Below are positions 1 through 13,000 of a DNA stretch of 64,000 nt, piece by piece. The notes under the pieces were generated by a model. It was not told the origin of the DNA. It searched no databases and saw nothing but the letters and a program-made list of their open reading frames with translations. The position numbers and the translations under genes are program-made. Location of the stretch: positions 794,814-858,813 of the forward strand of contig CAADRB010000038.1 of assembly GCA_900708905.1 (NCBI GenBank), in the 5' to 3' direction. The stretch's first letter is position 1. Every line of letters starts with the position of its first letter. This DNA is from Hymenolepis diminuta (Eukaryota > Platyhelminthes > Cestoda > Cyclophyllidea > Hymenolepididae).

Positions 1-211
1 AGGTTGTGGAAAATGAAATAAATAGGGCTTGTGCATAACTGTGTTTATCAATCGTGATTTTGTATTATTTAAATTGCTCTATGCAGATAAAAGACAAACA
101 TTTAATCTACTGTTTAAATCTCTTAATTTTAATGATGCATAAATGCAGATTATTTTTAAATCATATAACATAAACCGAAATTCCCTCTGTGAATAATGAA
201 AAACGTTGTAC

Positions 212-252
212 TTGTTTCAGGTCTTTTCGCGGTTTCTCATGGAAACTAAAAT
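212..252 (-). CDS. Candidate next exon of the MRL gene (uncertain)
   Basis: On the minus strand a TTTCCCATAG acceptor is followed by 41 bases encoding DFSFHEKPRKDLKQ when joined in phase 1 to exon 10, then a GTACAA donor. Phase and splice signals are compatible. However, the peptide is short, the donor is mediocre and I recognise no motif, so chance is a real possibility. Confidence 0.25.
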
Positions 253-404
253 CTATGGGAAAGTAATAAAATCTATATTGTCCTTAAACTGCAAATTTAA
301 CTCACAGAGTGCATACTTTTATCGAATTGTGTGGTTTCTCACGCTAAAAGGCATTATCCAGGTCCTCTTTTATTAAGAAGTAAATACAACCGAGAAAAGC
401 TCAC

Positions 405-759
405 CTGAAACAAATCCAAGATCCCCAACGCTAGATCTGAATTGATCTGCGGGGATAAGAGAAACCTGACTGCAACTGAGACTGCCCTGTCGATTTGCGA
501 TATGCGCTTGGATTTGAGATACGGAACGAGCTCTAGCGACTGCGGGAAGTCGAGCGTACTGTCGGGCGCTCTCCCGCACACCAGCTCCTGAGTAGAGGTT
601 GCTTTCTCGTGCGTACTTTTGTCGAACCATCTCTGCCAGATTTCCGTCGGTCAACGTGCTATCTTCATTCCCCGTTGCAGTGTCTTCTGGAGATAGTTGA
701 TAATTCAAGGCACAAGCTGCTAGTCGCTGACGATAGGTCTGTAGCAATCTAGGACCCAT
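405..759 (-). CDS. MRL gene exon 10 (segment just after the PH domain)
   Basis: The exon opens after TTGTTAAACAG with MGPRLLQTYRQRLAACAL, equivalent to the GKQLYMNYQEALKR helix that follows the PH domain in MRL proteins. About 118 residues follow, Ser/Gln/Ala-rich and with no recognised domain. It ends in phase 1 at a GTGAGC donor (404-399). The methionine at 759 is internal, not a start. The open frame downstream of the donor is intronic. Confidence 0.75.
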
Positions 760-3700
760 CTGTTTAACAAAAAATGATGATATTTAATCTTAGGCTATAG
801 AGAAAATCATACCAATTATGACAAAATGTGCACAATTCTTATCTTTCTCCATCATCTAAGTCCTGCTTTGATAAAATCATTAAATGATTGATGGACGTTC
901 TTAAATATTTATCTAAATTTATGAGCTTGATTTCCTGCATATTAACTGACAAGCATTAATAGCTATTTCTATAAAATTTTTCTATACCGAATAAGTTGAT
1001 AGGTCAGCTTGAAGATAATAATTATTATGAAGTTCCGTTTCTTTCTGTTCAAATCCTTACTGTTTGCTAATTTCATCTTTATCATTGAAGTTATAATAAA
1101 ATACAGAGTTCCTTACAGTTTCACTATTCAATAATCAGGAAGAAGTTAATTAAAACGTCACATATCTCAATTAGCAACTCTACTGCCATAAGATGAGGCA
1201 ACTGTTTAATGGTTAAATTTTGTCAAATTTGGGTGTAAGCTCTTTTCCGATATCAATATTTCAAAATGGCTTCTCCATTTCAACTTGTTCCTTCAATAGC
1301 AATATTGGAAGATCATTTTAATTGGATAAATTATCTTAAATAAAAATACAGGTCTTACCAAAATGATCCGAAGTAAGGAACACCAAATTCTAAGTGATTC
1401 TTCATTCGCGGCGCAGAATGCCCTCACCATGTGAGGATCCATTTTCACAACTGAGTGAGGCTGAAAAATGAAAAATTATCTCAGTTAGGTTCACGTCTTT
1501 AACTGGCGCTCCATTTCTATTCTTATCATTTTTGAAGGCTAAAAAGAACTGATCTTGAAAAATTTCATGTCCTTCTGTTTTATCTGAACACAGAACGAAG
1601 AGTGTTCAAACCGTTACAAGTCCGTTATTCTATAAATTCTTGATGAAATTTCAGGTTTTTAACTCGGAAAAACTTAAAATTTGATAGACTCCTCTTCATT
1701 TTCCTTCTTAAATCTATAGTTTGCTTATAAACTCTCGGAGACATTTTCAGTCTTGCGACATAAAGTATATGGGCATTAAATTTTAATGTTAATTTGAAAA
1801 GCAAAAATTTATTACCCAGTACAAAGAGTGCAAACTTAATAAATTTACTAGCCTTTAAACCAAAAAATTAATTTTATAATTTATAATGCATATTTACAAT
1901 GTATATAAGCTTAATAAGACGCTTATGCTTTTTTATGTACCGTCCAAAAATTGGCCCCCATCGGTGCACATCCAACGGCACCAATGAACTATGTTGGTAA
2001 AGAGAGATGATAGAATGTCAGCTTCTCGTAAGAGCGGTTCCAAGTTATCCTTTCTCCATCTAAGTGAAGTCATATGAGCGTTTTTCAAATATCTCTCTGT
2101 TTTGTTTATTTACTTTTCTTACTCCTAAAAAACCATGAGTGCTGTCCAAAAAGGATAGTAAATAGGCAAACACTTCTTTTCAAGACACCTGCCAATTATG
2201 ATCTCCATATCTGTCAATTGAAGGCAGGTTTTCTGTTAAATGTTTAGTAATTTTACTGTTAAAGACGTGATTTGACAATAAATTCGCCTCATATTAGTTT
2301 TTAGCGCACTAAATGTTGCCATTATCAAGTTATCAAAACGTCCAGCTTTTAAACGTTTAAAGGGCTTGACAGAAGGGGACGCTTCTGGAATTAACTAAAA
2401 CTTCGTTTTCGTCTCAAAATTTAATAAATTTTTATAAAAAAATTTCAATAAGCAAAACAATAAAAATATCAAAACAAAATCCAATGTAGAACCATACGGT
2501 GCAGAAATATGATGAAAAACCAAGACGGCGGGAAGTGTCATCGCTAGTTGCGTAACGCCTATTGCGAAGGAAGAGTCGTTGACGCCCATGCGAGTGAGTC
2601 AGCACACACAGAGCGCTTACAAGGAAGCTAGGTTAATTTCGTCAAACAGCTCTGGTAATGGGTATGGCCGCAAAAAGTGTTGACGCCTACCTACGAGATG
2701 GTCGCATTTGGTTTTTGGGTGGAATAGCAGATAGAGATAGGTTACGTAATACCATATGCATTTGATGCACACCGCGTCTACCGCTAATTCTGTTATTTAA
2801 AATCGATCAGCCGTCATATTTTGAGGGATACAAAAAGGGTTTATGGAAAAACGATGGAAGGAAACTTCCGATATGGAATTAATATATCGAGAAGAGACTG
2901 CTGCTATATGCGATTAGCGCTTCTTATTACTAACTGGAATGCCTATATTACTTAGCTAATAAAACTGAATCATAGGACCGCTGTACTCACATACTGCGAT
3001 TGCGAAATTAATAATAGAAATCGAAATGGTGGTTGTATGTCTTCTTCGCCCTACCAATGAAGAGTTATATTTTAAATTTGCATAAACATGGTTTTCTAAA
3101 ACTTTATCTGTACTGAAAGTAAGAAGGACAAAAAAGTTTATCAAATTGATAAATTTCATGAGTGATACAGCGAGTCTTCGGGTTAGTACTCATCAAATTT
3201 ATGTGACATGCAATAGCCAACCAAATCTTCTACAAATCTCAGCCGAAACAAAATGGAATGAAAAATATACTTTATAGGTAGTAAACTTCAAACACAATAG
3301 GCAGAGTAGAGAAAAATTTACTATAAACAAGGTGGGTAATTAGAAAAGATCGATAAATATTTTAAGAACTGGTAATATGTTATAGGCGGAAGAGAGTGAA
3401 TGTCTATATGCAGTAGATAGAAAACTGGAACATCTCGGCAACCTATTTAGGGTAATAATTAAGACTAAGTGTAAACCACTAACGAGATTAATTGGTAGAA
3501 ATGTGAAATCCAAAACTTTGGGGAGAATGCTTTATCCAGAGCCGTTTTCAAAGTTATTCAGATTATCGTTGATGACTGTTGTTAATAAGGGCTAACTTCG
3601 GTGCTCATTCATTTTTTAGAGGAAACTGACTAGAAGTAGGTAAGTTTAATTTTTGATATTGAAGATTCAAAGGAGTTCAAAATACGACATCAGAAAATGA

Positions 3701-6700
3701 CATCAAAAAGATGACGAAATTAAAAGACGGTGAATATGATGAATTTCTGTTTGAGGTAAAGCGTATAAGAGTTCAAATACTTTATCAATGTCGCTTGAAT
3801 TGCTGTGAAGTGGAACATTTTGCATTTCGTAAATCGAGAAATTTAATTTATTTTAACATTTTTCAATACTTGAAGTATCTTAAAATATTTTCAGTGAAAT
3901 AATAAAAACGGTTAAGTGCATGGCGAAGCGAAGATTAAAATTTGATGGCTAAACATATTTTGAAATTTAGTATTTTTTAGTGTCGTTCTGTAAATAACCA
4001 GAACAGAAGACAACGGTATCTTTTACTGATACACGATTTAGACAGAGGGATGCAGACCTTCGAGTTTTTCAAGTCCTATGGGGGAAGAGCAGAATTTATT
4101 TATTATTTAAGTGACAAAAGGGTAGTGATAGGTGATATTTTCCACTAAAGATCAGTCCTAACATGCTTGATAGATGAAATAGGTGCACATTTGGAAACGC
4201 ACAAATTTTAAAGTGGAGTGGCCCTATCTTTTATACCTGGACTCTCACTTTCGTACCATATAATAAATGCTCATTGAGACAGGATGACTCAAATATAATT
4301 AACTTCAGAAATACTGTCAGATGTGCCCTGCTTGCTTATCTAATAATGTGTAATGGACACGTCATAATATGAAATGATTTAAATAAGACGTGTTCTCTGG
4401 GGATCTTCGGAGTTTTTGTAGATAGGTCCTAATGCAATGCATTATCCATCCAACAATCATATTTACAGAGACTTTATTTGGTATAACAACATAAGTTAGT
4501 TAATTATATAATTCAAAAATTAAATATATATTTATCTCCCCTCNNNNNNNNNNNNNNNNNNNNNNNNNNNNNNNNNNNNNNNNNNNNNNNNNNCAATTCC
4601 AAAGGATTATATATAACACCAATTAAACTATTGAAAAAAGAAACCCTGATTCAAAATATTCGCTCAAATTTATATTAAGAGTGACATTTACGTAAATGTC
4701 AGCAAATTTATTTAGTTGATTTCGTTATAAATTTGACGAAATATTTCCAAAAAGTGCCTGATGCAAATGAAATATGACAAAAAACGCTGGAAATGCACAT
4801 TTTTTTCTAATCTTAAACCATATTAAATATTTTTACACATTAGACCGAAATACACTAAAACAAAGCCATAGAGATAACAGTTGCTAATCATTGGGACTGA
4901 GAAATAATGAATATACAAAATGCATTTTTAATTTAATTTGCGAGTTACATTTAAAATTCTGATAATGTTCTAAAGTTGATAGATTAACGAATATAATAGG
5001 GTTTCTATTATGAAGATGAGCCATTTAGGCAAGGACATTAATCATCTTAACCAAACTCAACACTTTTTAATCTCCTAGATTTTTAAGTCACGAAAGAAAA
5101 AGGATCGACCTCTACCGTTCATATCAATTTCATTCAGAAACCAGTAACTGTATCGTATGTGAATAAGTACATGGATATTTAATGACACCGGAACGTTAAT
5201 GAGTTGCTTTCCTGATTAATAATGGAGGTAGTTAGATGACGTGTCTTATACCAACTCGTATATTTTGTTCGGTGGCGCTACTTTATGCAAAAAACGTAGA
5301 TACTCCAGGTGTTTGTCACCATTAATGTCTTGGTGCTCTGGATATTTGTAATAGTTTGTGTCAATATCCTGTAATTAATTTGACAATGTGTAATCGCTGC
5401 GTTATTACTAGGTGCCCATAAAAGCATTCTATGTACATATATATCCGACCAACATGTATATATAAATATATATGTGTATATCTATAACTCAACATGGGTG
5501 TCTTATTAAGTGAAGGCAACTGTTTATATCGATTTGGATGTATGAAAATTCTTGGCAGCTTGGGCGTCCCGCTACGTGTAGATGACGATATTTCATTTCC
5601 AGGAATGAGACGTAGAATAATCGGCAAATCAATGCAAGAGAAACAGACTCCTTTCAGAGAATGTAATGAGTTTTTATCAGGACATCAATATATTTGAGAC
5701 TGTTTCCTTCCTTGAAAATGCAAAAGGACACCTCTTTTCCATTCGGATTTTAACTTTTAGTTAATGTCTTGCAGAAACTTAAAGAGTCACTTTGGTTTTG
5801 TTTTCAAGAACTGAAAATAACTTTTAGCACCTTTTGAAACCAAACTGACCTTAAGCGATGTAATTTTGGTTAAGAATTTTTCCAGGGATGTCTTTTCTGG
5901 TTGGTAAAACCTAATTAGGAGATCATTTAACAAAATATGGGCTAATAAAAACTGACCTGGTAAAATAAGCAATTTATTTTCCCTTTAAAGGATCCCAATA
6001 TCATAAAATAAGCGAACCTTTAGAATGATAAAGCAATAAATCAACATAAAGCAAGAATATATAAATCCCAGATTTTCAGTGGCTCGGCATTCATTTATCT
6101 CTTGATATATTAGTAGCAAGTTATGAAGGCTAAGATTTTCTAATCTATCAAAGTAGACGAAATTTTAAAATAGTATATTTATTTAAAGGAATGGAGATAA
6201 AGGGAATATAAAATGCCATTCATCATTAGGGACCAATAATAACACTATTGAAGCTTTCACTTGGGACAAAATTGTTCAGCATCATTTGATAAAATGAAGT
6301 TTCCCCATATTGACTTCCTCAGACTCTGGAGGAAATTTGCATCGATGGAACGACCGAGTCGTTATTTATGTTCGTACTGTGTTTACATCATATTTACATG
6401 GCAAAATATTCTATAGTTATATATTTACACTGATGTAAGGAGTATTGTTTTACTATATCTTCAAAATAAAATATATTTACCTTAAGAACAAATCCATAGG
6501 GTGTTGGAGTATTATCCTTTTTCCAGCCTCCACTTGTTGTGTATAGGTGCAAATGTTCGCCAAATGCTGTAACCCTTACTAATTCGGAAATCTGCAAGAA
6601 ATAAATAATAGGTGCAAAAATGCGGCATTATTTCCTGGATCTACGGAGTGGCATACCATATGCCTTGAAATTACAACTGTGACTATGTCTGTGCACTCGA

Positions 6701-7024
6701 AAGAGTCATAATCGCACCCGTAAATAACAATTAAAAGAAACACAAATTGAATGCTTATTACACTCAGATGCATAAATAAATAAAAGATATTTTTAAAAAT
6801 TCTTGCATCCAAATCCATGTAGAAACAATAACACAACTTACATTTTTGAAGCTCATTGATGAAGACTGTTTAAAAATGTCGGCTTTATTGACAGAAAATC
6901 AATAAATATGATAATGTAAAATAAATGAAAATAATGCTGAGATTGAGAAAAATTTCCTCCTGCAGAATTCTTTTACGGTAATTGACTTCTTTCCCAAATT
7001 ACGATTAAATATATACTACAAACC

Positions 7025-7055
<31 letters not shown>

Positions 7056-10000
7056 GGGTATTATTTATTGTAATGGCTTATTTAGCCTTATTTAACAAAA
7101 CCACAATTTCCTATTTCCTCTTAGTAAAATTCATTAGTGAAAATGTAAAGATATGGTTAGTCCTTTCTTAGATGAGTTTTGACTTTATGTTTGGCAGTTA
7201 TATTTAAAATTTAGTGTTTATTACAGGCACTGTTTTTTACGATCAATATTTCCAGTTAAATGCAAAGTAAAAATTGTATTTATATAACCTCCTTCTGCAA
7301 ATATTGATGTTAACGTTATGATTTTATAAAATTCTTAACTCGATGTTTTTTCCTGTCATGTCATCAGGTAGCGCATAATTTTTTAAAAGCATAAAGTGCA
7401 TAGGATTAAAAAGTCAGAATGAATTTTTGCGGTACGCGTTAGACTTATTAATTTTAGATCTCCCAATACAAACAGAGTTAAAGATTTTATTAAGCGCTGA
7501 TGCTAGATACCACCATTCAAACCTCTTGGTCACTAGTAGAAAGATATATTGTAATGGTTTTGGAAAACATTCAAGATAATCAATGAATCAACAGACATTG
7601 TGGACTTGTATTTATTCAGCTAAAAATCACAAAGCTTCACTTTTGCAACTTAAAGCTGTGAAGTACCAGTGAAGTAAATAACTATTCTAAAAATTAAATA
7701 ACATAAGACCGGTGTAATACTTCGACTTTATTCTGAACCTCAACTTGATTTTGTAACCTTTATCTGTTAATAAACTTTTTAATGTTACTCGGTGCACTCG
7801 CTTTCTCACAATAAAATAATGCAAATTAAAAACCTTACCATGGGCTGAAATATTATTATTATTATCTTTAATTATCGAAATGTATATCTATTATATAAAT
7901 GACGAAGTATTCGAGCTGAAAACTTTTAAGGCTCTCTCATTTCAATTTTCCTAAATTAAAATATTTTGCAGAATGGCAAACTTTAAGGTATTTATTATTA
8001 ATGGGTAGATAAATATCAAGCTTTAATTACGTCTTAGGCAGTTTAGATCTTTTGAATATTTAACAGGCAGCTTGGAAAAATATCTTACCCCAGATCCTTG
8101 TTTTTTCGAGGCATAGAGTCCAGAACTCCTAAGAACACAATAACGTCGTTTCCACTTGTTATTCGGTCGCAGAATGTATAAATAATCCTTGAAGGGCGGT
8201 AACCGATTTGCTCCATCCTTTTCAAGAATGTCCTAAATAATAATAATAATCAAAGATTTAAATAAATAATTTTAAAAAATACATTTTAAAAATTGTAAAT
8301 ATGCAAAACCTACAATGAGAAGTGAATTCTTCATTTGAGCGCTATCACCGATCAGCGTGTTACCAAGCCAGGTCTTTGTTAGAAATGTATATCTTATTAT
8401 AATTTAAAATAACAACGAAACAAATACAAACAAGAAAATGAGATCTTACTAAGACCTCATTTGTTTATTTACAAATTTATTTTATTTTATTTTACAAATC
8501 AGTACTTTTATAAAAAACTGTATCGCATAATATTTCATATTTTAAAATGTTGATAAGTGAAAACTAAAGAATAAATTGTAATAATTGTTATTTAAATAAA
8601 CAACTAACATTTTAAATACTTGCTTAAATAAACTGTAGTAGGCTAAATAATACAGTATTAAAAACAGAACTATTAATATATTGAATCTGATTTCATCAAT
8701 GTGCTTAACTTAATAAACAGCAAAATATAACAGATTTATTCACTTGGGGATCTTCGAAGATACCAAATAAATCTTGGCGTTCTTCAAAGAAGATCAAGTT
8801 TTCGTTGCTGACTGGCCAGCTAAGTACACAGTCCCGAACGACCTCATCATCTTCAAAACACCGTTCTGCAGGAAAAAGGCATGAAAAAGTGTTTAAGTTC
8901 AAAATGAAACTGAAGCGGTTTTGAAGATCAAAAACAACCAACGAGATTCCTTTAATGGAAATAAATCTTGAAGATCTTAGGCAGACCATATCGGGAATTT
9001 AGTTAACATTTAGCTAATTTTATTTTAAAGTATGCTTAAACTGCCTTTTCAGGAGCAAGGAGAGTGAAAGAGGTCATTAATAATGCCAGGGAGAAAGCAA
9101 GATTAATTGAAACAAATTTGAAAGCAAATCTCGTTTGTACTTGCCGCAAAGCTTAGTTTATAACAACATACTTCTCTCTATTTTTAAATTTAAAAATGGC
9201 ACCACCACCAACGTTTTTTTTTGTTTGGTCTATTTCAAGCGCATGATTTCCTCCCAAATCTTTATGCTTCACTTTCGCACTGGCTGAATAAACTTTAAAT
9301 TGAAAGCTATGTATATTCTTTTTGCGTAACATATTGAATTAAATAAATCATAGATTGTAGTCATCAATAAAACAATTGAATGACATCTTCTAACAGGATA
9401 TCCGATAAAGCATCCTCTTTCTACTCATAATGAATAATAACAAAAATGAAAGAACTATATGAATTTACTTTTTATTAAATTAACTTTCCACAAACTGTGC
9501 GCTTCATTTAGTATCTATGATCATATCACCTATTATGAGTCATTTATTCAGTATCTGGCTAATTGCCAAAATGATTGCTCTTAGCTGTCCTACTTTCTGG
9601 AAATATTAAAGCATAAATGGGTATATTGAAAATTTTATCCACTTACTGGATTAGTAATGACTTTTTAGAGCTATTCTAGCTGTTTAATTTATTCATCTTC
9701 ATAAAAAGACGCTAAAACCCATTTTAAATGACTTAATACTGTCATCAAGTCATTCCCATTACAGTTAAGGTAAATAATGGTAAAACAGGCCTAGTAGACG
9801 GAAAAGATCTGCATGTTATTCGAACTTTAAATATAAGTAAACAATAAATACTACTGATTAAAGGAAAAGAACATCTAAAGATCTTAGCCAGGCTTTAACA
9901 TGAAAAAGTAAAGCCCTCTTTTTTGTTAATCTTCTCTGTGCAATGTGGTTCATAATCTTTTCATTGCAAACTTGCACAGAGAATACAACACTGTTATCTT

Positions 10001-13000
10001 CACTGTTAATGGTTATTCACTACAAGGCATTATTTTACAACTGTTCATCGAGATAATACATATGAACAGAGGAAGCAGAAAAACATTTCAACATATGTTA
10101 AGGGGAGGGGATCAGGTTAAGTATAAAATAAAGTCAGAGCATTAAAATAGTCCTGCCAAATTTGACCTTAGAATTCATGGTTTTTAAATTTTGCACATTT
10201 TGTTTTCATTCCGGGCAAAATGTGGCTTAGGAACATTCTTACAGCATAGCGCACATAGTACAAAACTTAGTTTTAGACTATTTTGGGTTTCCAAATTATT
10301 ATGCAAAGAATTTCCCAATTTACGAATGAATTCATTTCAATTGAAGTCCTTTGAATTTAATTTTATAGTAAAATTATTTCGTTATTCTCTTCGCAGACTG
10401 TAGCATAATTTGGGACAGCATGCGTGCAAGTCAAAAAGCATTATTTATGCATTTCATTCATTTAACGTAATGAATTTTTAGGATATTATACTTTCCCAAA
10501 ACTAAAGATTTACCAAAAACTAACAATTAATAGTGTGTAATTACTATATGATGAACTATAAGTAAATGAGGATAAAGGATAACTATGCCTGGTCAATGAA
10601 ATTTAATCGCCAAGGCCATGAACTAATTAAAGAATCTCTGGAGGAAATCCTAAAATTTTGACTTTGAAACATCAGAATATGATAAAATAAGAAGTTAATT
10701 AGTTAAAGTGAAATAAGAATCTATTGATTTTCCGATTCTTTTCCTTACTAGGATTTGATACCCCTTAACCCCTTATCAGACTATCCTAATTGCTCTCGTT
10801 TTCAGATGCTTTCTCATTATTAGAGGTTGTAATTAGTCTTACTGTACGTAGTAATAATATCATATCTCTACACATTTTTCCAAAATCTATTCATCTAGAC
10901 CCCCGATACTTTCAAATTTGAGGTCTTTTCTGGGAACTCTTATTACCTCGTTTAATAAAAACCGAGACCTTTTCTGGAAATTTGAAATGGAAAATTAAAG
11001 GAATGCGTAAAGAAATGGGGTTATGCTGTAAAGGAGTAGGATAATATTCTAAGCATGTCACATCCCTTCCTATAAGGTTATTAATAAAAGTTGCACTATG
11101 GAGATATTTCTAACATATTCTTTCTGTCTTTCCATCCAACTGATCTTATCTTAAACTACACTTTTTAACCGACTGTCAAAACCAAAATAATATTGTCTAA
11201 GGTTTATTGCTGAATCACACTACCAGACTAGAGGTGATAAAAACCCGCACAAAATTGTTTTCTGTTGCTGCTGACATTTTCACCTCCCTACCAACACTGT
11301 TGTTCAACGCATTAACTCGCCCGTGCAAATTCACATCAGACAGCTGTCAAGAGAAGGCGAAAAAAGAGAAAAGAAGACAGTAGTGAGATGAATCTTACCC
11401 AATTTCATTGAGGGCACCTTTTCAACGAGCGCCATTTTCGTGCTTAGTGGGAGGAAGTTTTTGGCCGCAAGCATCAATACTACCTCACCGGCATCTGTTC
11501 GTGATTGGACATACACTGCCTTGGTGGTCCGATCCGGTTGGTGAATTCGGAGAACGACCTTGAAAATCATAAGGGGTCTCAATAAGAAACGTGGGAACTT
11601 GATTAAATTTTAAAACCCCCATGCGCCTGTAACAGTATATTTCGTATTGACTAATTGGGGCATTTACCCCATCCAAACTTTTGGCAGTAAGAAATACAAA
11701 CGAAAAAGTTAGGGTGTGGCAGATATTTTAAGAGTATCTTTGTCGTAATAAATAAGCCATATTCTATGAGTGAAAACCTTATCAATATATTATTTGGATT
11801 AATTTAAAAGAAATGATTTGAAGTTTGCAGTATGAAATATAAGGAATCTTTAAAAACTGTTGTACCAAATACTAACTTTAAAAGGAAAAACCTCATATAT
11901 CCAAATCCCGTTTCTATGCTTTCATAATTTTAATTAGAATAAAAGATGTCTCACAAAAGAATTACAACTTTCTCATTGATTTATTAGTTATATTGGTAAG
12001 AAATTTTTAAAAGAAACAGGTTCGAAACGTCAAAGCGAACATTTCAGACCCAGTATGTCGCTTTCTGAAAGCATAGGAACCGGCCATATGATCACAGGTC
12101 AAGACGTCTCGGTAGAAAGGTATTTGAACCTGTCTGAGTTTAATAATTAATCAAATCTGATCTAAATTATTTCCTGCTCAGAATTAGAATCGTTACAAAG
12201 AGATTATATTGGGAAATCTGCGATAAACAAAAACACATTTTTAGTAATAATTCATTTGGCGTAGGAAAATTATTATATATAAATGAATATAAGAGACATA
12301 AAGCAGTCCTTGAGAAAACTCGTTCTGCATACATTTCAAAGGAAATTAGGGGCATTCAAGACTAAAAAAGATTCTAAATGATGAAATCAGTTAGGAGCAA
12401 ACTGGGGACAAAATGAGACAGGGTTTCTTTCATTTCTAGAGTTTAGACTCATTTTACGAAATTTCGATTCACTATTTTAGAACAAAATAGCTCATTTTAA
12501 TTTAAATATTCCTATCAAAAACTTCTCATTAATTGAATAAATCATTACATTTTTTTCATTAGCAATCCTCAATTTATTTGTTCTTCCAACATTTTGGTAT
12601 TTACAATTTTATGATTTAAATTTTTCTTGTCAAATATTTCTCCAAAGGGCATTCTTCTTATTCAGGTGCCAACTTTACTAGAAATCAATTATTCTGAATG
12701 CCATTGCAACCTAGGAATAACAGTTGTGCTTTTCATGGCTGGATATAATTTAATTCTTTTCATAATAATAATTCTTTTAGGCTTTAAATTTGAATGACTT
12801 CTTGCCGGACACAGTCCTACTGAACTATATTCTTAAAGGCATGCTCAAACATCCTTGACTAATTTTAATTCTGATATTAGCTAATCCAGTAAAACAAAAC
12901 GAACCCGAGATTGACCTTCACATTTTTTATTTACAAATGAAATATTAACAGAGATGTAAACATGATCATTCAGACAGACTGGCGCTTATCACAATTCAAA

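Noticed and set aside
373..404. Continuation of MRL exon 10 to the stop at 373
   Set aside because: A good GTGAGC donor lies at 404-399 and MRL proteins have a long C-terminal tail, so the stop is most likely intronic.
405..1460. Assignment of the RA-PH gene to Grb7/Grb10/Grb14
   Set aside because: The N-terminal talin-binding-like helix and the ERCFEDDE...FEDPQ pattern fit MRL better; no SH2 domain is visible, although the gene's end is outside the window.
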